Notes under the pieces: model-generated
Databases searched by the model: none
What the model was told of the DNA's origin: nothing
What the model saw: the letters and a program-made list of their open reading frames with translations, nothing else
Assembly: GCF_927798175.1 (NCBI RefSeq)
Contig: NZ_CAKMMP010000019.1
Span: forward strand, 1 to 64,000
DNA: 64,000 bases
Direction of reading: 5' to 3'
Source: Paenibacillus sp. JJ-223
GTDB lineage: Bacteria > Bacillota > Bacilli > Paenibacillales > Paenibacillaceae
Shown here: piece after piece, positions 32,995 to 41,544 of the stretch
Layout of the letters: every line of letters starts with the position of its first letter
Position numbering within the stretch: position 1 is the stretch's first letter
Program-made: the position numbers and the translations under genes

Positions 32995-34029
32995 ATGACT
33001 ACCGAAACCAACGGTTCGTTCAATAGAAAAACGATTCATGACGTTAAACTGTCCATTCTGGACCTTGCCCCGGTTACCGAGGGAGCGACGCCCGCAGATG
33101 CGCTGCGGAACAGCCTTGATCTGGCGCAGCACGCCGAACGCTGGGGCTATCACCGCTATTGGGTGGCAGAGCATCACAACATGCCGGGCATTGCCTCTTC
33201 CGCGACTTCGGTCGTCATCGGTTACCTCGCCGGCGGCACCAAGAGCATCCGTCTCGGATCAGGCGGCATCATGCTGCCGAACCATGCTCCGCTCGTCATC
33301 GCCGAGCAATTCGGCACGCTGGAATCGTTGTATCCGGGCCGGATTGACCTTGGCCTGGGACGGGCCCCGGGCAGCGATCGCCGCACAACGCTGGCGCTGC
33401 GCAGAGAGCTGAACAGCGGAGAAGATTTCCCGGAACTGCTCGCTGAACTTAGAGCTTATTTCGATGCATCGGCCACTTCCTATCATGCCCCGGTACGTGC
33501 CGTTCCTGGCGAAGGGCTGAACATTCCGATTTATTTGCTGGGTTCCAGCGATTTCAGCGCACGCCTGGCCGGAAGACTCGGATTGCCGTTTGCGTTTGCG
33601 AGCCACTTCTCCCCGGATTATACCCGGGTAGCGATTGAAGCATACCGCAGCAGCTTCCAGCCTTCGGACGTCTTGGCGAAGCCTTACGTGATCGCCGGCG
33701 TAAATGCCGTGCTGGCCGATACGGACGAAGAGGCGGAATGGCTCAGCACCACGCTGCTGCAGCAGTTTCTGAACATCATCCGCGGCACCACGGGTCTGGT
33801 CAAACCGCCAGCCGACATGGAGGGCAAATGGACGGATCGCGAGCAAGCGGCGGTAGCGCAAACGCTAAAAGCCGCGGTCAAAGGAGCGCCGGACACCGCG
33901 CGCGGCCAATTGGAACAGTTCATCGCCCAGACGCAGGCGGACGAACTGATCGTGACGTCGATGATCTATGATCATCAGGCACGACTTCGTTCCTACGAAC
34001 TGCTGGCCGGGCTGGCAGGCAAAATCTGA
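32995..34029 (+). CDS. luciferase-like (LLM-class) flavin monooxygenase
   Basis: 344 residues with the bacterial-luciferase-like TIM barrel of the group 1 LLM family: LSILDLAPVTEG, WGYHRYWVAEHHNMPGIASSAT, LGSGGIMLPNHAPLVIAEQFGTLE, GRIDLGLGRAPGSD and TSMIYDHQARLRSYELLA. It uses reduced FMN to oxidise an unidentified small molecule. AAAGGAGAT at 32979-32987 gives a strong ribosome site. A long hairpin (about 32833-32881) and an AT-rich tract precede it. Confidence 0.93.
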   Translation: MTTETNGSFNRKTIHDVKLSILDLAPVTEGATPADALRNSLDLAQHAERWGYHRYWVAEHHNMPGIASSATSVVIGYLAGGTKSIRLGSGGIMLPNHAPLVIAEQFGTLESLYPGRIDLGLGRAPGSDRRTTLALRRELNSGEDFPELLAELRAYFDASATSYHAPVRAVPGEGLNIPIYLLGSSDFSARLAGRLGLPFAFASHFSPDYTRVAIEAYRSSFQPSDVLAKPYVIAGVNAVLADTDEEAEWLSTTLLQQFLNIIRGTTGLVKPPADMEGKWTDREQAAVAQTLKAAVKGAPDTARGQLEQFIAQTQADELIVTSMIYDHQARLRSYELLAGLAGKI

Positions 34030-34047
34030 TGAACTCTGCATTACGCG

Positions 34048-34076
34048 GCCCGTCTCTCTGGAGGCGGGTCTTTTTT
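34048..34076 (+). terminator. terminator of the LLM monooxygenase gene
   Basis: A 9-bp GC-rich stem with two wobble pairs (34048-34056 with 34061-34069), loop TCTG and six T residues. Confidence 0.87.
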
Positions 34077-34334
34077 CGATGCTTTTTTATGTCCGGCTGG
34101 CAGCTGCCCGGGAGGTCATTTTTTCAAAAGAGGAGAATGGGCAGCACGGCCATTTTCGGGTAAACTGATAAGATAGAACGTTTCTTTTTGAAACGATCGA
34201 ACGGCTGCCTTCGTATATACAGAAAGGTTTTTTGCATATGTTGGTTCGGACAACGTCTTCTTTGCGGGAACGATGTGAAGAAGCCTTTTTCGGCCTGAAT
34301 TATGGGAGGATACATAAGAAAGGAAGACTTGCCT
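34077..34334 (+). other. leader region of the AI-2E-family gene
   Basis: Contains two hairpins: CGTTTC-TTTTT-GAAACG (34179-34195) and CTTCTT (34257-34262) with AAGAAG (34278-34283) followed by CCTTTTT. The second resembles a weak attenuator 52 bp before the gene. No ORF is supported. Confidence 0.35.
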
Positions 34335-35486
34335 ATGGAGCAACCACGCGTGTGGCCTGACCGATTCAAGCGATTTTTTCTGAATAACAAGTTTGTCCTG
34401 TTTCTGCTGGTTTTGTTGCTGATCGGACTGAATGTGATGGTGCTGAACAAAGTATCCTTCGTCCTTCATCCGTTTGCGGTACTTCTCAAAACGATCGTGC
34501 TGCCCATTATTTTGTCGGGAATTCTGTATTATCTGCTGAACCCGATCGTGGATCTGATGGAACGCTGGAAGATCGGTCGGGGATGGAGTATCCTGATTCT
34601 TTATCTGGCCATTGCGGGCGTGCTTACGGTCATCATTTTGGCCGTCATTCCGGTGCTGCGCAATCAGATCATGGGGTTGATCGCCAACTTTCCGACGTAT
34701 AGCGAGAACGTGCGCGTACAATTCGAGGAATTGACGGGCAGCCAGCTCTTTTACCAGCTGCAGGATGCCGTCAATTGGAATTCGACGGACTGGTGGAGCA
34801 CCGTAACGAAGAAGGCAACCGAGATTCTGAACCATACCTGGACGCGTATTGGCGGGTTCCTGGGTGCGTTTACCGAAGTGGTGCTGTCCATCGTCACGGT
34901 TCCGTTCATCCTGTTTTATCTGCTGAAGGACGGCAAAAAGCTGCCTGGCAAAATTTTGTCCTTCCTGCCTGTACAAAGCCGCTCCGGCGCGATGCACGTG
35001 CTTCATGACATTAACCATCAGATCAGCTCGTTCATTCGCGGACAGATCATCGTCAGCTTCTGCATCGGCGTTCTGCTGTACATCGGTTATATGATCATTG
35101 GACTGGATTATGCACTGATTCTGGCCATCATCGCTTCGTTTACGAGCGTGGTGCCTTATCTCGGACCGGCCATCGCGATTACGCCTGCGCTGATCGTCGC
35201 CTTGGTCACTTCGCCGGTGATGCTGCTGAAGATGGTGGCGGTATGGACGATCGTGCAGTTGATCGAAGGCAAATTCATCTCGCCGCAAATCATGGGCAAA
35301 ACGCTCAAAATTCACCCGATCACCATTATTTTCGTGATCCTGACTTCGGGCAACCTGTTCGGCGTCGTCGGCGTACTGCTTGCTGTTCCGGGGTATGCGG
35401 TGCTGAAAGTCTGCGTATCGCACGTGTTTAACTGGTTCAAGGATAGATCCGGACTGTATGATCCGAAAGACGGCAACCCTGTTTAA
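34335..35486 (+). CDS. AI-2E family transporter (PerM/YtvI-like)
   Basis: A 383-residue integral membrane protein with about eight helices in the AI-2E family pattern: VLPIILSGILYYLLNPIVDLM near the N terminus, FILFYLLKDGKKLPGKI in the middle and GPAIAITPALIVALVTSP with QLIEGKFISPQIMGKTLKIHPITII in the conserved C-terminal half. Family members export small molecules or act as Na+/H+ antiporters. ATG 34335 is 8 nt after AGGAAG (34321-34326); ATG 34302 has no such site. Confidence 0.92.
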   Translation: MEQPRVWPDRFKRFFLNNKFVLFLLVLLLIGLNVMVLNKVSFVLHPFAVLLKTIVLPIILSGILYYLLNPIVDLMERWKIGRGWSILILYLAIAGVLTVIILAVIPVLRNQIMGLIANFPTYSENVRVQFEELTGSQLFYQLQDAVNWNSTDWWSTVTKKATEILNHTWTRIGGFLGAFTEVVLSIVTVPFILFYLLKDGKKLPGKILSFLPVQSRSGAMHVLHDINHQISSFIRGQIIVSFCIGVLLYIGYMIIGLDYALILAIIASFTSVVPYLGPAIAITPALIVALVTSPVMLLKMVAVWTIVQLIEGKFISPQIMGKTLKIHPITIIFVILTSGNLFGVVGVLLAVPGYAVLKVCVSHVFNWFKDRSGLYDPKDGNPV

Positions 35487-35516
35487 TTTTAATCGAACAA
35501 CGGTGCCCTTATGAAA

Positions 35517-35565
35517 CAAAAGCCCCGCCAATCGGCTAATAGCCGAAGGGCGAGGGCTTTTGTTT
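35517..35565. terminator. bidirectional terminator
   Basis: CAAAAGCCC (35517-35525) pairs with GGGCTTTTG (35554-35562), with an inner TCGGCT-AAT-AGCCGA hairpin. T-rich tails occur on both sides, serving the AI-2E gene (+) and the converging cadC-like gene (-). Confidence 0.85.
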
Positions 35566-35585
35566 GTTTCGCAGGCCGGCAGAGC

Positions 35586-35957
35586 CTAGCCGTGCTTGAT
35601 ATGCTGAAGCGTCTGCAGGAAAATCTGCTCGATATGTGTATCGTCCAGAGAATAAAACACGGTTTTGCCCTCTTTACGCCGTTTGACAATCCGCATGTTG
35701 CGGAGGGATCGCAGCTGGTGCGAGATGGCCGATTGTCCCATATCGAGCAGTACCGTCAGATCGTGCACACATAATTCCTTCTGCAGCAGTGCATCAATAA
35801 TACGTAGGCGCGTCGGATCGCTGAACGCCTTGAACCAATCTGCCATTTCGGAAGACGTTTCCCGATCAATCAGCGAGGCACGAATGCCTTGCATATCCGC
35901 TTCTGTGCCGAAGCAGGTTGCGTCGCATTCAGCCGGGGCTTTGACTGGTTGTTCCAT
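35586..35957 (-). CDS. cadC: CadC/CzrA-type metal-sensing repressor (ArsR family)
   Basis: 123 residues. WFKAFSDPTRLRIIDALLQKELCVHDLTVLLDMGQSAISHQLRSLRNM is the ArsR winged-helix core. Metal ligands are plausible at two places: N-terminal Cys residues (CDATC) plus Cys in ELCVHDL (alpha-3N site; CadC usually has CVCDL, so His replaces one Cys here) and the C-terminal Asp/His set (DDTHIEQ, QHIKH; alpha-5 site). It should release DNA on binding Cd, Zn or Pb. ATG at 35957 follows AGGCGG at 35966-35971 on the minus strand. It diverges from the ATPase it presumably controls. Confidence 0.9.
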   Translation of the reverse strand: MEQPVKAPAECDATCFGTEADMQGIRASLIDRETSSEMADWFKAFSDPTRLRIIDALLQKELCVHDLTVLLDMGQSAISHQLRSLRNMRIVKRRKEGKTVFYSLDDTHIEQIFLQTLQHIKHG

Positions 35958-36065
35958 TTCTATCACCGCCTATGTTAACAACTATACATTCATTATATCC
36001 AAAAAACGCCTAAAGCGAAATCATTACTATTAGCATAATTTGGTTGGAAAATCAGCTCTCTTTGG

Positions 36066-36095
36066 TTGACACATATGAGCACGCGTGCATATAAT
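36066..36095 (+). promoter_or_regulatory. cadA promoter with first ArsR operator
   Basis: TTGACA (36066-36071) and TATAAT (36090-36095), both perfect consensus, are 18 bp apart. The spacer contains the palindrome GCACGCGTGC flanked by ATATG and CATAT (36073-36092). Confidence 0.82.
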
Positions 36096-36110
36096 GGGGT
36101 TAATTAAAAC

Positions 36111-36130
36111 ATATGAATGATTGCTCATAT
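36111..36130. promoter_or_regulatory. second ArsR/SmtB-type operator
   Basis: ATATGA (36111-36116), 8 bp and TCATAT (36125-36130) give a SmtB/CzrA-like inverted repeat just after the predicted transcription start of the metal ATPase. Confidence 0.65.
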
Positions 36131-36183
36131 ATAAACCGGTATACAATAACGATTGTTTTTTGTACAGCAAAGGGGAGATGGAA

Positions 36184-38520
36184 ATGTCGACCGAACAAAG
36201 GCTTGTCAAAAGGGAACTGTTGCTGGACGGTTTGGATTGCGCGAATTGTGCGCTCAAGATTGAGAATGGAGTCAAAAAAATTCAGGGCGTCAGCGAATGC
36301 TCCGTCAATTTTGTCACGAAAACCCTATCGATGCACACGACGTCCGACATGGATGAGCAGGTGGTTGAAGAAGCGAAACGCAAAGTGCTGAGACTGGAGC
36401 CGCACATCCGCATCTCGGAGAAAAGAAATGCTGCCGGACAGACGGCGGGCGGAGTGAACTCTGACCTTGCCGGCCATTCGCTGTCGAATCAGCATGCTCA
36501 TGGGCATGAGCACGGGAGCTGCGAGGGACATGATCACGACCATCACCAAGGGCACGCGCATGACCATGGGCAAGGCCAAGCACATCAGCATGATGATTCC
36601 GCCGGACACGCTCATGCTCATGCAGGCCAAGGCCATGCGGGGCATTCTCACGAGCATGGTACAGGGCAGACCAAGGTGCTGCTGGCTCGCCTAGCAGCTG
36701 GTTCCGCCCTGGTTGCCGCCGCCGTCTGGTCTCCGCTGGAGGGGTGGGCACAGCTGGTTTTGTATATTGCGGCCTACCTGATCGCCGGCGGAGATATCGT
36801 GCTTCAGGCATTCAAAAACATGGTGCGGGGGCAAGTGTTTGACGAATACTTCCTGATGACCGTAGCGACGCTCGGCGCATTCGCCATCGGGGAATACCCG
36901 GAAGGCGTTGCCGTCATGCTGTTTTATCAGCTTGGCGAGCTGTTCCAAGGAATGGCGGTCAATCGTTCCCGCAAATCCATCCAATCGCTGATGGACATCC
37001 GGCCCGATTATGCCAACGTGTTGATCGGATCGGGCGATGAAACCAAACGCGTCTCTCCGGAAGACGTACGCATCGGAGACCGGATCGTCGTCAAAGCCGG
37101 AGAGAAGGTGCCGCTGGACGGCGTCGTCAAAGCAGGAAGCTCCATGGTAGATACGTCGGCGCTCACGGGGGAATCCGTTCCCCGCGAGTTGGAGCCCGGC
37201 AGCGACGTGCTGAGCGGTTTCGTGAACAAAAACGGCATACTGACCATTGAGGTTACAAAGACGTTTGGCGAATCGACGGTATCGAAAATATTGGATTTGG
37301 TGCAGAACGCAAGCAGCCGGAAGGCGAAAACGGAGCATTTTATCAGCAAATTCGCCCGGTATTATACACCGGCTGTCGTCATACTCGCTGCCCTGATCGC
37401 ATTGGTCCCGCCGCTGCTCATTAGCGGAGCGACGTTCGCGGACTGGGTGTACCGCGCTCTGGTCTTCCTGGTTATATCCTGTCCGTGCGCCCTCGTCGTT
37501 TCCATTCCGCTCGGATTTTTCGGCGGCATCGGGGCGGCTTCGCGCAACGGCATTCTGGTGAAGGGCAGCAACTATTTGGAAGCCTTGAACGACGTCAAGC
37601 TGGTGGTGTTCGACAAGACGGGCACATTGACTAAAGGGGTCTTCAAAGTTACGGACATTCGTCCGGAAGGAGAGCGCACGAAGGATGCCTTGATGGAACT
37701 GGCTGCCATTGCCGAAGCTCATTCCAATCACCCGATTGCGGAATCGATCCGCGCTGCATGGGGGCAGGATATTCGCACTCACGGCGTAGACGGATACGAC
37801 GAGATTGCCGGACATGGCATCCGCGTTCAGGTCGATGGCCGCGAGATTCTGGCCGGCAACGCCAAGCTAATGAAGCAGGCGGGCATTCCGTATAAGGAAC
37901 CCCAATCCGTCGGCACCATTGTGCATATTGCCGAAGAGGGGCAGTATGCCGGACATCTGGTGATTGCGGATGAAGTGAAGGACGATGCGGCTGAAGCGAT
38001 CCGTTCCCTGAAGCAGCTGGGCATTCGCAAAACCGTCATGCTGACTGGTGACGCCAAAGCCGTAGGCGAAGCGGTGGGACGTGAGCTGGGCGTGGATGAA
38101 GTTCATGCCGAGCTGCTGCCCCAGCATAAGGTTGAGCGGCTGGAGCAACTTGAGGCGGAGAAACACGCCAAAGAGAAAATGATCTTTGTTGGCGACGGCA
38201 TCAACGATACGCCCGTTCTGGCCCGGGCCGACGTCGGCGTAGCGATGGGCGGCCTCGGCTCGGATGCAGCCATCGAAGCGGCGGATGTGGTCATTATGAC
38301 GGATGAGCCGTCCCGACTGGCGAGTGCCATCCGCATCGCCAAGCGCACGCGGATGATCGTGTGGCAGAACATTGCTTTTGCGTTCGGGGTAAAATTGATT
38401 TTCCTGCTGCTCGGCGTATTCGGCATTGCCACGATGTGGGAGGCGGTATTCTCTGATGTAGGCGTGACCGTGCTGGCCGTGTTAAACGCCATGCGTGTGC
38501 TGCGGGTGAAAGACATTTGA
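36184..38520 (+). CDS. cadA: Cd2+/Zn2+/Pb2+-exporting P1B-type ATPase with His-rich segment
   Basis: 778 residues. An N-terminal heavy-metal domain has GLDCANCALKIENGVKK (GxxCxxC near residue 18). A His/Gly/Asp-rich tract follows at residues about 100-159, with some 30 His. Then the P-type core: the CPC motif in SCPCALVVSIPLG (about 432), the phosphorylated Asp in DKTGTLTKG (about 476), the SNHPIAES HP motif and GDGINDTPVLARADVGVAMGG (about 670). It pumps divalent heavy metals out of the cell. AAAGGGGAG at 36169-36177 supports ATG 36184. CadC-like repressor and two operators lie upstream. Confidence 0.95.
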   Translation: MSTEQRLVKRELLLDGLDCANCALKIENGVKKIQGVSECSVNFVTKTLSMHTTSDMDEQVVEEAKRKVLRLEPHIRISEKRNAAGQTAGGVNSDLAGHSLSNQHAHGHEHGSCEGHDHDHHQGHAHDHGQGQAHQHDDSAGHAHAHAGQGHAGHSHEHGTGQTKVLLARLAAGSALVAAAVWSPLEGWAQLVLYIAAYLIAGGDIVLQAFKNMVRGQVFDEYFLMTVATLGAFAIGEYPEGVAVMLFYQLGELFQGMAVNRSRKSIQSLMDIRPDYANVLIGSGDETKRVSPEDVRIGDRIVVKAGEKVPLDGVVKAGSSMVDTSALTGESVPRELEPGSDVLSGFVNKNGILTIEVTKTFGESTVSKILDLVQNASSRKAKTEHFISKFARYYTPAVVILAALIALVPPLLISGATFADWVYRALVFLVISCPCALVVSIPLGFFGGIGAASRNGILVKGSNYLEALNDVKLVVFDKTGTLTKGVFKVTDIRPEGERTKDALMELAAIAEAHSNHPIAESIRAAWGQDIRTHGVDGYDEIAGHGIRVQVDGREILAGNAKLMKQAGIPYKEPQSVGTIVHIAEEGQYAGHLVIADEVKDDAAEAIRSLKQLGIRKTVMLTGDAKAVGEAVGRELGVDEVHAELLPQHKVERLEQLEAEKHAKEKMIFVGDGINDTPVLARADVGVAMGGLGSDAAIEAADVVIMTDEPSRLASAIRIAKRTRMIVWQNIAFAFGVKLIFLLLGVFGIATMWEAVFSDVGVTVLAVLNAMRVLRVKDI

Positions 38521-38538
38521 AATGATGAAACATACCAG

Positions 38539-38575
38539 GCGGTTCTTCGTATATACGTAGGGCCGCTTTTTCGTT
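38539..38575 (+). terminator. cadA terminator
   Basis: GCGGTTCT pairs with AGGGCCGC (with G-T wobbles) across a 12-nt loop, followed by TTTTT. Confidence 0.75.
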
Positions 38576-38634
38576 GATTGCGGCATCGGAACGTGCATGC
38601 TTGACGGGAGCAACAAGTCATAAGGGGGAGCAGT

Positions 38635-38970
38635 GTGGGAGGAATTATTGGAATCATCGTTGGCGTTTGTTTTTTTGTGATGGGGCTTATGTTGTACAAA
38701 AAACCGCCGAAACAAATCAACGGCATATACGGTTACCGTACGCCTCGTTCCATGAGCGATCTGGAGCTGTGGCATGAGGCGCAGCGATACAGCTCCAACT
38801 TGATGATGCAGTTCGGCGTAATCATGGCTGCATTTGGCGTGCTCGGATTTTGGTTTACCGACATGCAGGCTTTGGTGCTTAGCTTGGGTGCGATTATTTT
38901 TTACACGGTGAGAATGTTCATGAAGGTCGAAGGCCGCCTGAAAGAAATGCAGCAATCGAATAAGAAATAA
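38635..38970 (+). CDS. SdpI-like small membrane protein
   Basis: 111 residues with three hydrophobic helices (about residues 2-20, 55-75 and 77-95) and the SdpI/YhfL signature INGIYGYRTPRSMSDLELWHEAQRYS. SdpI protects Bacillus from the SdpC toxin and senses it, but many SdpI-domain proteins have other, unknown roles; no sdpABC genes are here. GTG 38635 follows AGGGGGAG at 38623-38630. Confidence 0.8.
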   Translation: MGGIIGIIVGVCFFVMGLMLYKKPPKQINGIYGYRTPRSMSDLELWHEAQRYSSNLMMQFGVIMAAFGVLGFWFTDMQALVLSLGAIIFYTVRMFMKVEGRLKEMQQSNKK

Positions 38971-39000
38971 CGCCCGGCGCCAGCCTCGCCAAATCAGGAA

Positions 39001-39029
39001 AAGATCCGCACATAGCGGGTCTTTTTTTG
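39001..39029 (+). terminator. terminator between the SdpI-like and glyoxalase-fold genes
   Basis: GATCCGC (39003-39009) pairs with GCGGGTC (39015-39021), followed by seven T residues. Confidence 0.87.
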
Positions 39030-39036
39030 CTGCCGA

Positions 39037-39414
39037 TCAAGATGAATGCTCCATAAATTCGAGCCGATTGCCGAAAGGATCATTCACGTAGAACCGGGCT
39101 ACACCTTCATCGGAACGAGCATCGTCATCAAGGATGTGAACATTTTGCTGGATGAGATGATCACGCAAGGCACGCAAACCCTTCACATAAAAGGCCGGAT
39201 GTGCCTTCTTGGCAGGAACAAAGTCATTCTGAACACCGATGTGCACCTGCTGAACGCCGCATTGGAACCATACGCCGCCGCGCTTCTTTAAAATCTCGGG
39301 TTTCGGGATTTCATTCCAGCCCAATACTCCTGTGAAAAAATGGCGTGCTTCGGACTCGCAGCCTGCGGGAGCGGCTAATTGAACATGATCGATTCCTGAA
39401 AATAGAAATGACAT
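39037..39414 (-). CDS. VOC (glyoxalase/bleomycin-resistance fold) protein
   Basis: A 125-residue vicinal-oxygen-chelate domain protein: SGIDHVQLAAPAGCESEARHFF carries the first metal ligand (His), and GGVWFQCGVQQVHIGVQ, HPAFYVKGLRALRDHLIQQ and FYVNDPFGNRLEFME the others, with the final Glu ligand. It could be a small-molecule isomerase, dioxygenase or binding protein; the substrate is not determinable. AAGGAGG precedes the start on the minus strand. Confidence 0.88.
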   Translation of the reverse strand: MSFLFSGIDHVQLAAPAGCESEARHFFTGVLGWNEIPKPEILKKRGGVWFQCGVQQVHIGVQNDFVPAKKAHPAFYVKGLRALRDHLIQQNVHILDDDARSDEGVARFYVNDPFGNRLEFMEHSS

Positions 39415-39565
39415 CGTACGCCTCCTTGTTTTATTTGATGAAACAAAGTTTCATTTCATGGAATCATTATATATCTTTATGGATTATTTTTCCACAGTCC
39501 ACATTGATTTTTATCGGATAGTGTGGAGTGGCTCGGGTAAAATACGGATGTAAAAGATGAACCAA

Positions 39566-39604
39566 GATAACAGCGATCGGAAGAGGATTCTAACTGTGCA
39601 GTGG
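39566..39604 (+). repeat. dispersed element, copy B
   Basis: GATAACAGCGATCGGAAGA (39566-39584), 13 bases, then GCAGTGG (39598-39604), identical in these parts and spacing to copy A at 22170-22208. The intervening 13 bases differ, so the conserved blocks appear to be under selection. Confidence 0.75.
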
Positions 39605-39659
39605 ATCTGCGTAAAGGTTGCTCATTCAACGTATGCAGATTTCAAACCAAAATCTTACG

Positions 39660-39688
39660 TTGACGTTAACGTTAGTTTTATATATAAT
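39660..39688 (+). promoter_or_regulatory. MerR-family promoter/operator of the yfmP-like gene
   Basis: TTGACG (39660-39665), 17 bp and TATAAT (39683-39688). The palindrome ACGTTAACGT (39663-39672) overlaps the -35 and spacer, a likely binding site for the MerR protein encoded downstream. Confidence 0.65.
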
Positions 39689-39738
39689 TACATACATAAC
39701 ATTAATGACATATGAAATGGCAAGGTGAGGTGAAGGAA

Positions 39739-40188
39739 ATGGATTTGTATAAGATTGATGAGGTTGCGAAGGAATGCGGCCTGACCAAGCGTACGATCCG
39801 ATATTACGAAGAGATCGGCGTCATGCCTTCACCTCAGCGGACCGAAGGTGGTACGCGGTTATACAGCAGGCAGGATATCGATTATCTCAAAAAAGTCGTG
39901 CGTGCCAAAGAGGTGCTTGGCTTCTCGCTTCAAGAGCTGCATGCTTATGTGGCCACGGCGGACGTGCTGAATGAACAGCGTTCTGAATATCGGCAATCGA
40001 CGGAGGTGCGGGAGCGCATTGACAAGCTGGAGCGCATCGAGAATACGTTGAACGACCAGCTGCAATTGATTGAGCAGAAGCTGATCAGCATTCATGCCGT
40101 GCAAGGCGAGCTTCAGGAATTGCGCGAACGGGTCCGAAACGGGCTGCATCGACTGCGAGATGAAGAAGCTGCAATGTCGGATTCATAG
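39739..40188 (+). CDS. yfmP: MerR-family regulator, YfmP-like
   Basis: 149 residues: the MerR HTH YKIDEVAKECGLTKRTIRYYEEIGVMPSPQRTEGGTRLYSRQDIDYLKKV, then a coiled-coil dimerisation helix (residues about 85-140). Gene order regulator-MFS exporter matches yfmP-yfmO of Bacillus subtilis, where YfmP represses the exporter. GAGGTGA at 39726-39732 supports ATG 39739 rather than ATG 39712. No Cys cluster is present, so it probably senses an organic compound. Confidence 0.87.
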   Translation: MDLYKIDEVAKECGLTKRTIRYYEEIGVMPSPQRTEGGTRLYSRQDIDYLKKVVRAKEVLGFSLQELHAYVATADVLNEQRSEYRQSTEVRERIDKLERIENTLNDQLQLIEQKLISIHAVQGELQELRERVRNGLHRLRDEEAAMSDS

Positions 40189-40200
40189 TTTTTTTCAAAG

Positions 40201-40224
40201 CACCGGATGATCCGGTGTTGTTTT
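40201..40224 (+). terminator. terminator hairpin between the yfmP- and yfmO-like genes
   Basis: CACCGGA-TGA-TCCGGTG (40201-40217) is a perfect 7-bp stem followed by TTGTTTT. A weak promoter (TTGACT at 40229-40234) follows, so the exporter may also be transcribed alone. Confidence 0.7.
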
Positions 40225-40305
40225 CGGGTTGACTGTTTCTGAAAATAGCGTGAAATTTTTCGTTTGTTTTCAAACCAATCTTTATCACTCAGGAGGGGTA
40301 ATTTT

Positions 40306-41526
40306 ATGAAAAGAGAATCTTCACTGCCGGACGAGCTGCCGTCATCGCGCGGAGGCTTGCTGTCCCAGCCGAGAGCGGTCTGGGCCGTTGCTTTTGCCTG
40401 TGTCATTTCCTTTATGGGACTTGGTTTAGTGGACCCGATTTTGCCGGCCATCGCCAACCAGCTGCATGCGTCCAAAAGCCAGGTATCGCTGTTGTTTACA
40501 AGTTATAACGCGGTGACCGGTATCGCGATGTTAATTACGGGCGTAGTATCCAGCCGGATCGGCGTCAAATGGACGCTGCTGGGCGGCATACTGCTCATCG
40601 TTGCGTTCTCGGCGCTTGGCGGCACGTCGGATACGGTCGCTACGCTGGTTGGGTATCGCGGCGGCTGGGGTCTTGGCAATGCGCTGTTCATCGCGACCGC
40701 ATTGTCGGCCATCGTAGGGTTGTCCACATCGGGCACGGCCAAGGCCATCATTTTATATGAAGCAGCGCTCGGTCTCGGTATTGCGGTCGGTCCGCTGCTG
40801 GGCGGCGAGCTTGGATCGATTTCGTGGCGCGGGCCGTTCTTTGGCGTGGCCGTCCTGATGACGATTGCGTTTATCAGCATTATGTTCATGCTGCCTAAAA
40901 TGGCGAAGCCCAAAACGCGCAGCTCCTTGTCCGATCCGTTCAAGGCGCTTGGCTACCCATCGCTCAAAACGTTGGCGATCACCGCGTTTTTGTATAACTT
41001 CGGGTTCTTTACATTGATGGCTTATTCACCTTATGTCATGAATTTGGATGAGCATGGTCTTGGTTATGTGTTCTTTGGTTGGGGACTGGCGCTGGCCATA
41101 ACATCCGTATTCGTCGCACCGCGGGTGCAGCGCCGTTTCGGTTCCGTACCGTCGATGAGCGTAATGCTCACTCTGTTTGCCCTTGATTTGCTGGTTATGG
41201 CGATCGGTACGGTTATGGGATCTCCCACTACCGTCATTGTTGCGGTTATCGTTGCGGGTATTTTCCTGGGTATCAATAATACGCTGATCACCACGGCCGT
41301 TATGGAAGCTGCACCGGTCGAACGGTCCGTAGCTTCTGCGGCATACAGCTTCGTTCGTTTCATGGGCGGTGCGCTCGCGCCTTGGCTGGCGGGCAAACTG
41401 TCCGAGTGGTTCCTGCCGGAAACGCCGTTCTATTTCGGGGCATTGATGGTTCTGGTGGGCGTGGTCGTATTGCTTGTTCGTCGTCGGCATCTGAGCGGCA
41501 TCGATGATGCCATTACGCATCATTAA
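40306..41526 (+). CDS. yfmO: MFS drug exporter, YfmO-like
   Basis: 406 residues with twelve membrane helices of the major facilitator superfamily. FMGLGLVDPILPAIANQLHASKSQVSLLFTSYNAVTGI matches the drug:H+ antiporter-1 start, and GLGIAVGPLLGGELGSISWRGPFFG is motif C. AGGAGGGG at 40291-40298 indicates ATG 40306. The upstream MerR protein is its likely regulator, and the UspA gene 18 bp downstream is probably co-transcribed. Confidence 0.92.
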   Translation: MKRESSLPDELPSSRGGLLSQPRAVWAVAFACVISFMGLGLVDPILPAIANQLHASKSQVSLLFTSYNAVTGIAMLITGVVSSRIGVKWTLLGGILLIVAFSALGGTSDTVATLVGYRGGWGLGNALFIATALSAIVGLSTSGTAKAIILYEAALGLGIAVGPLLGGELGSISWRGPFFGVAVLMTIAFISIMFMLPKMAKPKTRSSLSDPFKALGYPSLKTLAITAFLYNFGFFTLMAYSPYVMNLDEHGLGYVFFGWGLALAITSVFVAPRVQRRFGSVPSMSVMLTLFALDLLVMAIGTVMGSPTTVIVAVIVAGIFLGINNTLITTAVMEAAPVERSVASAAYSFVRFMGGALAPWLAGKLSEWFLPETPFYFGALMVLVGVVVLLVRRRHLSGIDDAITHH

Positions 41527-41544
41527 TCGGGAGGAGCGAACATT

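Larger units (their letters stand above)
39415..39738. other. intergenic region with element copy B and the yfmP-like promoter
   Basis: Holds the dispersed element at 39566-39604, then a stem ATCTGC...GCAGAT (39605-39610 with 39636-39641) enclosing a GTTG/CAAC hairpin, and the MerR-type promoter at 39660-39688. No gene is seen. Confidence 0.55.

Noticed and set aside
34116..35531. 471-codon minus-strand ORF opposite the AI-2E gene
   Set aside because: Antisense shadow rich in Gln/Asn/His/Arg; the plus-strand gene has clear membrane helices, family motifs and a ribosome site.
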